Assembly (NCBI GenBank): GCA_002314595.1
Contig: DCGP01000030.1
Coordinates: 1 to 41,848, forward strand
Direction: 5' to 3'
DNA: 41,848 nt
Source: Clostridiales bacterium UBA1775
GTDB lineage: Bacteria > Bacillota > Clostridia > Monoglobales > Firm-18
Position 1 is the stretch's first letter, and every line of letters starts with the position of its first letter. The position numbers and the translations under genes were made by a program. A model generated the notes under the pieces. It was given only the letters and a program-made list of their open reading frames with translations, did not search any database and was not told where the DNA came from. Below are positions 9,701 through 18,967 of the stretch, in pieces.

Positions 9701-10030
9701 AAGGCAGAGCTTAGAATGAAGGGCTTGGTTGAGGAAAACAGCAACATACCTGACGGATTTGTTGTAAAGAGAAACAAGGTTGTTACATTAAATCAAATTG
9801 ACAAGCTATGCAATTCTGCTTACAAAAAAGTTAAGAGTTCGTTGGAAGAAATAATGAGTGGTAATATCTCAATAAATCCAATTTGTACAGACGGCACTTG
9901 CACTTGTGAATATTGCCCGTATTTTAATATTTGTAATTTTGACTTAGATTTGAAGGGCAACCAATATTCAGTATACGGTAAAATGACAAAGGAGGAATTT
10001 TTCAATTATGTCACCGAAATGGACAGATAG
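6764..10030 (+). CDS. addB: ATP-dependent helicase/nuclease subunit AddB
   Basis: AddB partners AddA in double-strand-break end resection and Chi-dependent recombination. It contributes a nuclease domain, the Chi-recognition site and an iron-sulfur cluster. The 1088-residue protein starts with GTG and has an N-terminal Walker A GKAHSGKT (residues 8-15). The C-terminal RecB-type nuclease motif is SIVDYKSGK near residue 905. The four cluster cysteines are visible: Cys752 in NKCAFSYF, and Cys1048, Cys1051 and Cys1057 in a C-x2-C-x5-C pattern near the end. Its last 23 bp overlap addA, so the subunits are translationally coupled. Confidence 0.96.
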   Translation: MSLNVIYGKAHSGKTTECYKIIDSILNNSNDKIIYMVPEQYSLDAERKISDKFSKIGGDRIEVLGFERLATSTFSKVGPVVCDFLDDNAKIMLVERILIKLNGKFTYFSGSAKKEGFAAIILDMIKLLKKNCVSVEALKKASENSDNAMFKLKIYDIIMILEEYNSFFNLPYADTENNMDLLAEKIEKFGLFRDTHIILDNYMTFSAQQFKIIEKMLVNCPTVTVTLTTDSTEYKTDFEVFYRAKLTLDKLYSFAYDNNVKVEPNKYLSANYLENDELNHLINNYFNSNISKFENETKNLFVIESQNAITEIDKVACEITKLVRENNYRYKDIAVITRNSSEYYPIIADAFERYNIYYNITESITYDKNFLCKGMMSIFNIVSYNYSLESIMEFVHSDLCDMGLYDKFLLENYVLEVGNTSNLWSSDKEITFKGSFSDKSFERVKKSIYYVRDCIKSFTDNFEGRKTVNEIVGAYNKYLAYINAEESVKKCVYKFKGKKDIQMAKQTVLVYNHIIKSLNQMSIYFGDIQLTFEKFYKILSASVSNFKLDAVPSGVDDVEVTTIDRFQATKVKAVFVVGLNDGTIPRGYISDGILKDSELEQLGIEESILKAHCDENYVIYRMFNCATDKLYLSYPNYDSNGGELGVSTVIPAIKRIFGKITVLENIYEKEAPICDIGGIVPTFKKAISGDADGFWGQVILWYKKNMPQMYDKIISAKNYTNQPSRLFGDVIKKLYGDNVNSSISRIENYNKCAFSYFVRYGLGVEERKKFKIDAKSYGTFMHEIIENFCKYADKLGWENVTDEICIQKAKDITKQVMFDNLGEYYTDSPRQVYLFKKITKIMETVIKNVTEFYKESKYVNLGYELDFSEGSEFDAITVKLDDGSTVKLKGKVDRADILQTEGGDLVSIVDYKSGKKDIEFEKIICGIQIQLPIYLKAICDNLGKSGKTVFPSAMLYYNIYDPVIADGKSYTNEEIAEKIKAELRMKGLVEENSNIPDGFVVKRNKVVTLNQIDKLCNSAYKKVKSSLEEIMSGNISINPICTDGTCTCEYCPYFNICNFDLDLKGNQYSVYGKMTKEEFFNYVTEMDR

Positions 10031-13000
10031 CCAAAAAAGAGCTATTGATGTAAGAAACAAAAATGTTATAGTTTCAGCAGCAGCCGGTTCGGGCAAAACT
10101 ACTGTTTTGGTGGAAAGGGTAATAAATATATTATCCGATAGGGAGAATTCTGTACGTGCCGACCAACTATTGATAGTAACATTTACAAATGCTGCAGCAA
10201 CAGAAATGCGTAACAAAATATACAACGCAATTTTAAAAAAAGTAAATGACGAACCGGAAAATGAGCATCTAAAAAAGCAACTTGTTGCGTTAGGACAGGC
10301 TCAAATTTCAACAATTCATTCACTTTGTAATAATATGCTAAAAAACAACTTTCACTTGCTTAATATTCGTAAGGATTTTGAAATAGCAAGTGAAACAACA
10401 ATGGTATCCTTGCGCAAAAAAGCAATGGAAACTGTGCTTGAAAATTGGTATCAAAAAAATGATGCCAACTTTTTCAAAACTGTGGATTGCTTTGGTGGCA
10501 AGAAAAACGATGAAGATTTGATTGATATTTTAACAGCCATCTTTAAGTTTTCGCAAAGCTTGCCTTCACCTGTAAAATGGCTTGAATATTGCATAGAAAG
10601 TGCTAAGGAAAGCAAGGATGAAATATGCTTTAATATTAACAAGGAATATGCTAAGGAAAAGATAAAATATATCTTGGATAAGTACACTACTGCATTAAAT
10701 ATTATAGAAAATGATAAAGGTATGGCACCTTATCGAGATGTTTTCGTTAAGGAAAAATTATCATTTTCAAAGGCGTATCAACGGGCAGAAACTGATTTTT
10801 TAGGTATGCTTAAGCTTGTTGAATTTCCAAGGCTGCCAAGCAAAGGCAAAACAGAGGACGAAGCAGGTGTTACATACGTAAAATCTATTAGAGATAAGGC
10901 AAGAAAAACAACGGCAGAGATTATTGAGTTACTTTCATACCCAAAAGAAGAAATAGAAGATGAAAGAAAAAAGACAGAGGTCTTTGTTACCACTGTATGT
11001 GAATTGGTAATTGATTACACAAATGAACTTAACAGAATAAAGACCGAAGAAAATGTTTTGGAATTTTCAGACCTTGAACACCTTACTGTGGAGCTTTTAG
11101 AAAAAAATGATGATTTTAGAATTCAAACCGTTGAAAGCTTTAAGGAAATTTTGGTTGATGAATATCAGGATACCAGCGGTGTTCAGGCAAGGTTGTTTGA
11201 GCTTTTGTCAAATGGTAATAATCTATTTATGGTTGGTGATGTTAAACAAAGTATTTACAACTTCCGAAATTCAAACCCTAAGTATTTTATGGAAAAATAT
11301 AATCAATATACGAATAATACATCTGCCGGCGAAAAAATATTACTTTCACATAATTTTAGAAGTAGTGAGGGTATAATTGAATTTATAAATAAAATTTTCA
11401 CGGCAATAATGTCAGATAATGCAGGTGGTGTGGACTATAATGACGAGCATACTTTAAAATACGGCAACGAGTCTGTAAAAACAATTGAGCCATCGGTTGA
11501 GATTAATTGTATAGAGTATAATCCAAGGGACGAATACGATTTGGCAGAGGATGAAATAATTGCTGATAAACATGAGGCAGAATCAAGGTTTATTGCAAGG
11601 CGTATTATAAAGCTTGTAGAGGAGGAAAAGCCCGTTATAATTGACAAAGAAACGAATATAGAACGGCCTATAAATTATGGAGATATTGCAATTCTTATTC
11701 GTAACGCAGGCAGTGTGTCGCCAACCTATGTTAGTGAACTTACTTCCTTTGGTATTCCGGTTACTGCACAAGAAACAGGCAGTTATTTAATGTCTTTGGA
11801 AATTGCAACTGTGCTTTCTTATTTGAAAATAATAGATAATCCCTTGCAGGACGTTCCTATGCTTGCTATTATGCGAAGTCCGATTTTTGGATTTGACGAT
11901 AACCATATTGCAAGTATGAGGGCAGACTGCAAAAAAACAAACCTATATATTATGCTTAAAATGAGCGAAGACCAAAAGGCAAAGGATTTTGTAAATAAGC
12001 TTGACCAACTAATAGACCTTTCCAAATATAACACAGTAGATTATATAGTACGTAAGATTGTATTTGACACAGGGTATTATGAATTTGTAGGCAATTTACC
12101 TGATGGACAAAACAGAATGGCAAACCTTGAATTGCTTTGTAAACGTGCTTCTGACTTTGCTTTAAACGGATTTAAAGGCATTTCTAATTATATTAACTAC
12201 ATTAACGATATGATAGAGGGGAAGGAAGAATATTCCTCATCTAATATTATTAGCAGTGGTAGTGAAACAGTTAAAATAATGACTATTCACAAAAGTAAAG
12301 GTTTAGAATACCCTGTTGTGTTTTTGGCAGGTTGTAGCGGGGAATTTAACAAAATGGACTTGTATAAGTCATATATTTATGATGAAAATTACGGCATAGT
12401 AACAGATGTAATTGACAGAAAGAAAAATATTAGGTATAGTCCGATTTTTAAATCTGCTATCAAAAACATAAAGTATCAAGAAATTGTTTCCGAGGAAGTA
12501 CGACTTTTGTATGTTGCACTAACAAGGGCAAAGTACAAGCTGTTTATTTCAGGTGTTGTAAAGTCTGCCGATGGAAGCATTAACTCTGCTAAAAATGACA
12601 TTTGCAATCCAAGTGTTATTAGGTCTAAAAAATGTTATTTAGACTGGATTTTGTGTGCAGTTAATGGCGAAGGAGTAAATAAAATTTATCCTGAAACTCT
12701 TAAAAAGGATTTGTCTGTGAAATCTGTTTTAGATAAGACCGAAACAAAGGATTATTCTTCATATTATGAAAAAATCGACGATATATTAAAATATACATAT
12801 CCTTATGAGGACAGTAAATCTATTCCATCTAAAAAGTCGATTAGTGAAATTGTTGCAGAAAATGACGATGTTGTGCATTTAAGCAAAATTACAAGTCAAC
12901 AAGGGGACTTGACTTTGGCACAACGAGGAACTGTAATTCATTATGTATTGCAGAATATTAACCTAAATGAAGTTAACTCGGTAGACGAAATTAACAGACA

Positions 13001-13373
13001 GGTTGATGATATGATATTAAACGGAATGCTTGAGAATGAGTATAAAAAGTATATTGATGTTAATACATTGTATGAATTTTTCCAGAGCAATATTGGAAAG
13101 CGCCTAACAAATTCAGACAAAGTATACAGAGAATTTAAATTCTGTGTAGATATACCTGCTTGCGATATAGGATATGAAAACAGTGATGAAAAGGTGCTTA
13201 TGCAGGGTGTAATAGATTGCTGTTTTAATGAAGATGGCGAATATGTAATAATAGACTATAAAACAGGCAGAGACCAAGAAAAGTACCAAGTTCAGCTTGA
13301 ACTTTATAAAAAGTGCTTTGAGATTGCAACAGGGAAAAAAGTAAAGGAAACAGAAATTTGCCCTTTAATTTGA
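10008..13373 (+). CDS. addA: ATP-dependent helicase/nuclease subunit AddA
   Basis: AddA is the UvrD/Rep-type motor and second nuclease of the AddAB complex. The 1121-residue protein has Walker A AAAGSGKTTV (Lys30), the Walker B/motif II stretch DEYQDTS (Asp384-Glu385), TIHKSKGLEYPVVF (motif V) and EEVRLLYVALTRAK (motif VI). The C-terminal nuclease has Asp1070 in GVIDCC followed by Asp1083 and Lys1085 in IIDYKTGR, then QVQLELYK. The order and spacing are those of active RecB-family nucleases. It is slightly shorter than the roughly 1230 residues of Bacillus AddA but no motif is missing. It overlaps addB by 23 bp. Confidence 0.96.
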   Translation: MSPKWTDSQKRAIDVRNKNVIVSAAAGSGKTTVLVERVINILSDRENSVRADQLLIVTFTNAAATEMRNKIYNAILKKVNDEPENEHLKKQLVALGQAQISTIHSLCNNMLKNNFHLLNIRKDFEIASETTMVSLRKKAMETVLENWYQKNDANFFKTVDCFGGKKNDEDLIDILTAIFKFSQSLPSPVKWLEYCIESAKESKDEICFNINKEYAKEKIKYILDKYTTALNIIENDKGMAPYRDVFVKEKLSFSKAYQRAETDFLGMLKLVEFPRLPSKGKTEDEAGVTYVKSIRDKARKTTAEIIELLSYPKEEIEDERKKTEVFVTTVCELVIDYTNELNRIKTEENVLEFSDLEHLTVELLEKNDDFRIQTVESFKEILVDEYQDTSGVQARLFELLSNGNNLFMVGDVKQSIYNFRNSNPKYFMEKYNQYTNNTSAGEKILLSHNFRSSEGIIEFINKIFTAIMSDNAGGVDYNDEHTLKYGNESVKTIEPSVEINCIEYNPRDEYDLAEDEIIADKHEAESRFIARRIIKLVEEEKPVIIDKETNIERPINYGDIAILIRNAGSVSPTYVSELTSFGIPVTAQETGSYLMSLEIATVLSYLKIIDNPLQDVPMLAIMRSPIFGFDDNHIASMRADCKKTNLYIMLKMSEDQKAKDFVNKLDQLIDLSKYNTVDYIVRKIVFDTGYYEFVGNLPDGQNRMANLELLCKRASDFALNGFKGISNYINYINDMIEGKEEYSSSNIISSGSETVKIMTIHKSKGLEYPVVFLAGCSGEFNKMDLYKSYIYDENYGIVTDVIDRKKNIRYSPIFKSAIKNIKYQEIVSEEVRLLYVALTRAKYKLFISGVVKSADGSINSAKNDICNPSVIRSKKCYLDWILCAVNGEGVNKIYPETLKKDLSVKSVLDKTETKDYSSYYEKIDDILKYTYPYEDSKSIPSKKSISEIVAENDDVVHLSKITSQQGDLTLAQRGTVIHYVLQNINLNEVNSVDEINRQVDDMILNGMLENEYKKYIDVNTLYEFFQSNIGKRLTNSDKVYREFKFCVDIPACDIGYENSDEKVLMQGVIDCCFNEDGEYVIIDYKTGRDQEKYQVQLELYKKCFEIATGKKVKETEICPLI

Positions 13374-13382
13374 CAAAATATG

Positions 13383-13410
13383 TTGACTTAAAAGCCCGAT
13401 GTGATATAAT
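13383..13410 (+). promoter_or_regulatory. Promoter for the VanW-domain gene
   Basis: TTGACT (13383-13388) and TATAAT (13405-13410) are separated by 16 bp, with a TG in the extended -10 position. It sits 10 bp after the addA stop and 33 bp before the next ATG, so the surface protein has its own strong promoter. Confidence 0.75.
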
Positions 13411-13442
13411 TGGTTTAGATACATTTTTCAGGGGGAACATTT

Positions 13443-15119
13443 ATGAGCGAAAAACCTAAAAAATCAAAAAAGAAGATAGTTATAATATCAATAGTTGCAG
13501 TATTGTTAGTTGCAATCTTAGGAGCTGTTGCAATTATTGGCAGTAAAACTGCATCTGCAATAGGCGAAAATGTGTTTGTGAACAATGTTGCAGTTGGTAA
13601 TATGACAGTTAAACAAGCACAGGAGGAAATTGAAAAACACTTTAATGATGACTTTTTAAATAAGGATATTACTGTTAAATACGGAGATAATTCTACTACC
13701 ATAAACCTTTTGGGTTTGGTTGAAATTGACTATAACAAAACTGCACAAAATGCTTTTGATAAGTCAACAGGCCTGTTTGCAAAATTATTTAATAAAGAAA
13801 AAACAGTAGTTCCGTTGGAATTTAAAAAAACTGATACCAAAGAACTTGATTTACAGTTAAAAAAACTAACAACGACTGCCGATGTTAGCAGTGCATTTAA
13901 GTTTAATGAGGACTATACCTTGGTAGAAGTTGACGCATCAAAGATTTCTCAGTTAATGGATACCCAAAAGACGATAGATTTAGTTATTGAAAATGCAAAA
14001 AACGGCAAGATGGTTGATATAGATGCTGTTATGATTAAAAGCAATGACGAAAATTTTGCAGAGGAAATGTACAAAATACTTTCAAGACCTGCCCAAAATG
14101 CAACAGTTGAAACTGATGCAAATGGCGGCAAGCATATTGTAAAGGAAGAACCGGGTATTGATGCTGATAAGGACGAATTTTTAAAGCAGTATAAAGCCAA
14201 CAAAGGCAAGTTTAAAATGAAAATCAAACCTTTAAAACCGGAAATTACTTATGAGGATTTGGATATTCCGTTTTATCAAGATGTTTTAGGTTCGTACACT
14301 TCATACTATAACACAGGACTTGTGGGAAGAAGCCAAAATGTTGCTTTGGCTGCAAGGTTTGTTAATGGTATTGAAATTATGCCCGGTAAGAGATTTTCTT
14401 ATAACTCTGTTGTTGGAGAAAGAACCTACGCAAGGGGTTTTAAAGATGCAACCGTATTTACGGGAGACGGAACAGAAGAAGGGGTAGGTGGAGGAATTTG
14501 CCAAGTTTCTTCAACTATTTACTGTGCACAGTTAAGGGCAGACATAAAGACAATTGCAAGAAAAAATCATTCCTATACAATTACCTATGTTCCACTTGGA
14601 CAAGATGCAACGGTTGTGTATGGCTCAATAGATTATGTGTTTGAAAATAACACAGACTATCCTATTAAAATTTCTGCTTATGCAGGTGGGGGAGCGTTAA
14701 CAGTTAAAATATTAGGTACAAAGCCTGATAAATCTGAAAGTGTAGATATTGTTACTGTTACAGAGTCTACAACGCCAAAAAAAGAGGTTACCAAGGAAAC
14801 AACTGATTTGCCATCAGGTAAAACAGAGGTTAAACAAAAAGGACAAAATGGTGCTGTTGTAAGCACATACAAGGTATACTATAAAAACGGAGCAGAACAA
14901 AAGAGAGAATTTATTGCAAAGAGTGTATATATTCCAATGAACAAAATCACTCTTGTAGGTGTAGGAGAAGAAAATGCAGATGAAGCTTCGACAACTGTTG
15001 AGGAAACACCAACATTGGCAGAAGCAAAGCCAACGAATGAGGAAACAAAGCCTCAGCCTACACAAGAAAGTACTCAAACAGAAACTACAAATAAAAATTT
15101 ATCTGACAGTGGACTGTAA
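13443..15119 (+). CDS. VanW family surface protein with G5-like domain
   Basis: This 558-residue protein is probably membrane-anchored and faces the cell wall. A lysine-rich N terminus (SEKPKKSKKKI) is followed by a transmembrane helix at about residues 11-33. Residues 40-280 look like the peptidoglycan-binding repeats (PG_binding_4 type) that usually precede VanW. The VanW domain covers about 285-430, with the hallmarks RFSYNSVVGERTYARGF, EGVGGGICQVSST and the Cys/His-containing YCAQ...RKNHS. A G5-like domain follows (about 440-500). A Thr/Glu/Pro-rich tail ends the protein. VanW's biochemical function is unresolved. A clean terminator follows directly. Confidence 0.9.
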   Translation: MSEKPKKSKKKIVIISIVAVLLVAILGAVAIIGSKTASAIGENVFVNNVAVGNMTVKQAQEEIEKHFNDDFLNKDITVKYGDNSTTINLLGLVEIDYNKTAQNAFDKSTGLFAKLFNKEKTVVPLEFKKTDTKELDLQLKKLTTTADVSSAFKFNEDYTLVEVDASKISQLMDTQKTIDLVIENAKNGKMVDIDAVMIKSNDENFAEEMYKILSRPAQNATVETDANGGKHIVKEEPGIDADKDEFLKQYKANKGKFKMKIKPLKPEITYEDLDIPFYQDVLGSYTSYYNTGLVGRSQNVALAARFVNGIEIMPGKRFSYNSVVGERTYARGFKDATVFTGDGTEEGVGGGICQVSSTIYCAQLRADIKTIARKNHSYTITYVPLGQDATVVYGSIDYVFENNTDYPIKISAYAGGGALTVKILGTKPDKSESVDIVTVTESTTPKKEVTKETTDLPSGKTEVKQKGQNGAVVSTYKVYYKNGAEQKREFIAKSVYIPMNKITLVGVGEENADEASTTVEETPTLAEAKPTNEETKPQPTQESTQTETTNKNLSDSGL

Positions 15120-15122
15120 GAA

Positions 15123-15150
15123 AAAGGCTATCTCGTATGAGATAGCCTTT
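15123..15150. terminator. Bidirectional terminator, VanW gene / secreted protein gene
   Basis: A perfect 12-bp stem AAAGGCTATCTC/GAGATAGCCTTT has a 4-base GTAT loop. T-rich sequence flanks it on both strands (CTTTTT on the minus side), and it lies between convergent stop codons at 15119 and 15164. Confidence 0.9.
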
Positions 15151-15163
15151 AATATTTTATTGA

Positions 15164-16597
15164 TTATTCATAACAGGGAATAACAAATTCAAATTGCCCA
15201 CCACTTTCGGTGTTTTCATCGTATGAATAGTTGAATATGGAAGATGACTGCTTTGCTTGGAATATTTTTGATATAAAATCGGAGCTTACAAATATGTTAC
15301 CGTTCCTTATAATTGCAGGCTTATCAAGCTCAATTATATTGCCGTTTACAATTACTTGGTTGCTGTTTGCCACAACTTCAAACTCTGTGTAGTTATAATC
15401 GGATTTTACAAATATTTTGTTATTCTCTTTTTTGACAATATATTCTTCTTCATCAAATCCGTAAAACGCTTCTGCTAATTTTTCTACATCAAAATATCCG
15501 GTGGAAATAACTTCTTTAAATTCGTCTTCTGTATTAACATTGTAACTGAATAAGTAATAGGAAAATCCATCATCGTAGTATTCATCATCATAACATTCGT
15601 CATAGTAGTGTTGGTCAAATTCAGGTATTGATGTATCTATCGAGTTTTCATCTGTTAATACAGGGAAATCAATTTTAACTTTGTTGTATTTGTATGTTAG
15701 TTCACAAGAAAGCTTAATATCTATATCGCTATTTTCGTGGTCGATTTTAGTTGGTGTAATCCCAAAGTTTGACACAAGGTCGTACATATTTGTCTTAATG
15801 TTTATTGCAGATTGAACTTTGGAAATTTTATCACCTTTTAATGTATATTTGTATTCTATGGCTTTATCTGCAAAAATATCTAGGTTATCAATGTATTTTG
15901 ACGCTTCTTCAACATCAATATTTTCATTTAAAGCAGGAATATGCGAAATAGCTTTTACCAATTCATTTAACAAGCCTTTAACTTGTTCGTTTGAAATATT
16001 TAAATAAACAACATTACCTTTTTTTGAAATTGTAGAGTTTTCTTTTATTGCTTTAACTATTTCAACACTTGCAAATTTAAACCCTAATGAATTTGGCAAT
16101 AACTGTTTAATTAAAAGAGCAATGTCCTCAGGTAATTCGCTTTTTGTAATTACATATTTTGTGTTTGTAGGAGATTTTACAATAGAAGTTGAATTGTATC
16201 CATCTGTGGTATCTATTGTTGACCAAGTAAACATTTTAGCGTTAGCATTGCCATTTAAACAATCATTTAAAACAAATGGCGTTTTAATGTCAAAGGCACA
16301 GTATGTTTTTAAAATATTATCTTCATCGGTTAACATTTTAATATCCATTTTTACATCTGCTTTGGTAAGACTTTCTGCCAAGTCTTGAAAAACAATATAT
16401 TTAAAATCATCGCCCTTGATGTAATCAATATCCAAAAATTTAAGAGGCTTGTTAAGTTTCATTGAAAGTTTACCACTTGCCTCAAATGAGGACGGAATAT
16501 TTGTCAAAAAGTCCAATGAAATATCGGATTTTGCAAATACGGTTATGCAACTTAAAATAATTGATGCTGCTAAAATAATAGAAAGTATTTTTTTCAT
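15164..16597 (-). CDS. Secreted protein with copper-amine-oxidase-N-like C-terminal domain
   Basis: This 477-residue protein has a clear signal peptide: MKK, a hydrophobic core, then cleavage near VFAKS around residue 22. The middle (about 25-340) is beta-rich, with alternating hydrophobic and polar residues and no recognised motif. A Tyr/Asp/Glu-rich patch (YYDECYDDEYYDDG) lies at about 330-345. The C terminus (about 400-465) reads QVIVNGNIIELDKPAIIRNG then IFVSSDFISKIF. This follows the pattern of the copper amine oxidase N-terminal-like domain, common in Clostridia surface proteins and usually not involved in copper oxidation. Function is unknown; an extracytoplasmic structural or binding role is inferred. 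It has its own promoter. Confidence 0.75.
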   Translation of the reverse strand: MKKILSIILAASIILSCITVFAKSDISLDFLTNIPSSFEASGKLSMKLNKPLKFLDIDYIKGDDFKYIVFQDLAESLTKADVKMDIKMLTDEDNILKTYCAFDIKTPFVLNDCLNGNANAKMFTWSTIDTTDGYNSTSIVKSPTNTKYVITKSELPEDIALLIKQLLPNSLGFKFASVEIVKAIKENSTISKKGNVVYLNISNEQVKGLLNELVKAISHIPALNENIDVEEASKYIDNLDIFADKAIEYKYTLKGDKISKVQSAINIKTNMYDLVSNFGITPTKIDHENSDIDIKLSCELTYKYNKVKIDFPVLTDENSIDTSIPEFDQHYYDECYDDEYYDDGFSYYLFSYNVNTEDEFKEVISTGYFDVEKLAEAFYGFDEEEYIVKKENNKIFVKSDYNYTEFEVVANSNQVIVNGNIIELDKPAIIRNGNIFVSSDFISKIFQAKQSSSIFNYSYDENTESGGQFEFVIPCYE

Positions 16598-16633
16598 ATT
16601 TATTCTCCTTAATTATAAATTATATTTGAATTT

Positions 16634-16663
16634 ATTATACCTTATAATTTTGACTTGTGTCAA
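16634..16663 (-). promoter_or_regulatory. Promoter for the secreted-protein gene
   Basis: On the minus strand TTGACA (16663-16658) and TATAAT (16639-16634) are separated by 18 bp. The -35 overlaps the last codons of tmcAL. Confidence 0.7.
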
Positions 16664-17781
16664 CGATTTATTATTGGAAAATTTTTGTAGTCAAAAAGTG
16701 AGTTTTCTTTTGACAATAAGGAATAAATGTTAGATGCCTTAATGTCGATATCAAGCATTTTGCAAGGCTTTGCATCTGCAAGCTTTGTGATTATGGGAAC
16801 AGATATATTATCCTTTAACTCTTTTAATATTGCCATACCTGTTTCATTCATTCCAAGCACTCGTATATATTCAGGTGCTTTGCCTAAATCGTCTTTTAAA
16901 ATGTCCAAAAGTGCATTTATCAGTATTCTGCGAATCCTTGCCATGGTGTATCTTTTGCTTTTGATATTTTGCAGTAATTCTTCAAGATTTGCAGAGCATC
17001 TTGCCATTTCAAATATTCTGTTTTCTAACCCTTCGGAAACATCGGGCAAATTTGCGATTTGCTCCTTTGTCATTGTGCGAAGCTTGTATAATATTAAATT
17101 CGATAACTTATCTTTGTCTGCCTGATTACCCTTAATAATATCATAAGCTTCCTTTGGAACATATTTTTTGCAATTCTTGCCATTGTAGATAAGCTCTCTA
17201 ATAAATGAGCCACTGCCCTCTTGGTCGTGGTCCGACCCGTATCGTTTAACACCGATAGGAACTATATTACCAATGTTTTTTAAATATTCAATAGCAAGTA
17301 CGTTATTTGGTGTGCTGATAATTGCTTCTAAATTGTACTCTTTTAGTGATTCACAAAGTGCCTTTGGATATGTCATACCTTGGTTTCGGTATTCTTTGAT
17401 TTTGCCTTCAAGTGCAGGTGATGGATTTTTTGTTATTTCTGCAACTTTTGTTAATTGCTCTAAATTATTTTCTTCAATACCAAAAGATAAGTAATTGCAG
17501 TTTAAAATCTTTGCAATTTCAACGCCACCTTTTGCAAAGTATTCAGCAGACTGGCAAGCATAGACACAGGGCAATTCAACAACTAAATCAACACCGTATT
17601 TTAACGCAGACATAGTGCGTAAATATTTACTGTATATAGCCATATCACCACGTTGTACAAAATTACCACTCATAATGGCAATTACACCATCTGCATTTGT
17701 GAGTTCTTTGGTCTTTTCAATATGATATTTATGACCGTTGTGAAATGGGTTATATTCTGCAATAATTCCTACAGTTTTCAA
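16660..17781 (-). CDS. tmcAL: tRNA(Met) cytidine acetate ligase
   Basis: TmcAL (formerly YlbM) activates acetate with ATP and acetylates the wobble cytidine of elongator tRNA-Met, making ac4C34 without acetyl-CoA. The protein shows the HIGH-type nucleotidyltransferase motif AEYNPFHNGHKYHI (residues 9-22), then IMSGNFVQRGD and the GVDLVVELPCVYA stretch. The distal SFIRELI and RRILINALL segments also fit the family. At 373 residues it is somewhat shorter than typical members (about 390-410). It starts with TTG behind GAAGGTGA. It is divergent from pta-ackA, which makes acetate, the substrate of this enzyme. Confidence 0.93.
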   Translation of the reverse strand: MKTVGIIAEYNPFHNGHKYHIEKTKELTNADGVIAIMSGNFVQRGDMAIYSKYLRTMSALKYGVDLVVELPCVYACQSAEYFAKGGVEIAKILNCNYLSFGIEENNLEQLTKVAEITKNPSPALEGKIKEYRNQGMTYPKALCESLKEYNLEAIISTPNNVLAIEYLKNIGNIVPIGVKRYGSDHDQEGSGSFIRELIYNGKNCKKYVPKEAYDIIKGNQADKDKLSNLILYKLRTMTKEQIANLPDVSEGLENRIFEMARCSANLEELLQNIKSKRYTMARIRRILINALLDILKDDLGKAPEYIRVLGMNETGMAILKELKDNISVPIITKLADAKPCKMLDIDIKASNIYSLLSKENSLFDYKNFPIINR

Positions 17782-17837
17782 AAATTCACCTTCTTTTTAT
17801 ATAAAAATGAACAATTTTTTTAATATTTTATGTAATT

Positions 17838-17865
17838 ATTATAACACATTATAAAAAAATTTCAA
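17838..17865 (-). promoter_or_regulatory. Promoter for tmcAL
   Basis: On the minus strand TTGAAA (17865-17860) and TATAAT (17843-17838) are separated by 16 bp, with a TG in the extended -10 position. It lies back-to-back with the pta promoter. Confidence 0.6.
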
Positions 17866-17871
17866 ATGATA

Positions 17872-17900
17872 TTTACAAATGAATAAAAATTATGTATAAT
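17872..17900 (+). promoter_or_regulatory. Promoter for pta-ackA
   Basis: TTTACA (17872-17877) and TATAAT (17895-17900) are separated by 17 bp, about 50 bp upstream of the pta ATG and its TTAGGAGG ribosome site. Confidence 0.7.
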
Positions 17901-17950
17901 AATTAGTTGGATAGATATGATTACAAATAATTTTTTAGGAGGATATATAA

Positions 17951-18949
17951 ATGGCATTTTTAGACAGAATTAAAGAAAGAGCAAAAGCAGATAAAAAAAC
18001 TATTGTTCTTCCTGAATCAATGGACAGAAGAACATTTGAAGCAGCAGAAAAGGTATTAAAAGAAGATATTGCTAATATCATTATCATCGGTACACCTGAA
18101 GAAGTTGCAGAAAACAGCAAAGGTCTTGATATTTCAAAGGCTACAATTATCAATCCTTTTGAATATGAAAAGACAGAAGAATATTTAAATTTGTTTGTTG
18201 AGCTTAGAAAGAGCAAAGGCTTAACATATGAAGAGGCTAAAAAGACAGCACTTGGGGATTATATGTACTATGCTTGCTTAATGGTTAAGGCAGGAGATGC
18301 TGACGGTGTTGTTTCAGGTGCTTGCCATTCAACTGCAAACACATTACGCCCAAGTCTTCAAATTATTAAGACAAAGCCGGGTGTTAAATTAGTTTCAGCA
18401 TTTTTCTTGATGGTTGTTCCAAATTGTGAATATGGTGCAAACGGTACATTTATTTTTGCTGATAGTGGACTTGAACAAAATCCTGACCCTGAAAAGCTTG
18501 CAGCAATTGCAGCTTGCTCAGCAGAGTCATTTGAATTATTAGCAGAAGAAAAGGCAATGGTTGCAATGCTTTCACATTCAACAATGGGTAGTGCAAAGCA
18601 CCCGGACGTTGATAAGGTTGTTGAAGCAACAAGAATTTGTAAGGAAAACAATCCAAAGCTTGCAGTAGATGGCGAACTTCAACTTGATGCTGCAATCGTA
18701 CCATCAGTTGGTAGCTCAAAAGCTCCTAACAGTCCTGTTGCCGGCAAGGCAAATGTTTTGGTATTCCCTGACCTTGATGCAGGTAATATTGGTTACAAAT
18801 TAGTACAAAGACTTGCTAAGGCAGAAGCATACGGCCCGGTAACCCAAGGTATTGCAATGCCTATTAACGACCTTTCAAGAGGTTGCTCTGCTGACGATAT
18901 CGTTGGTGTTGTTGCAATCACTTGTGTACAAGCTCAAGCTAACAAATAA
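17951..18949 (+). CDS. pta: Phosphate acetyltransferase
   Basis: Pta converts acetyl-CoA and phosphate to acetyl phosphate and CoA, the first step of acetate formation with ATP yield. The 332-residue length is that of the short, Firmicutes-type Pta. Recognisable stretches include KTIVLPESMDRRTFEAA, DGVVSGACHSTANTLRP, GTFIFADSGL, STMGSAKHPDVDKV, DGELQLDAAIVP and ANVLVFPDLDAGNIGYKLVQRL. It is followed 18 bp later by ackA in an operon. A good AGGAGG lies 8 bases before the ATG. Confidence 0.98.
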   Translation: MAFLDRIKERAKADKKTIVLPESMDRRTFEAAEKVLKEDIANIIIIGTPEEVAENSKGLDISKATIINPFEYEKTEEYLNLFVELRKSKGLTYEEAKKTALGDYMYYACLMVKAGDADGVVSGACHSTANTLRPSLQIIKTKPGVKLVSAFFLMVVPNCEYGANGTFIFADSGLEQNPDPEKLAAIAACSAESFELLAEEKAMVAMLSHSTMGSAKHPDVDKVVEATRICKENNPKLAVDGELQLDAAIVPSVGSSKAPNSPVAGKANVLVFPDLDAGNIGYKLVQRLAKAEAYGPVTQGIAMPINDLSRGCSADDIVGVVAITCVQAQANK

Positions 18950-18967
18950 TAGAAAGGATACAGTAAT

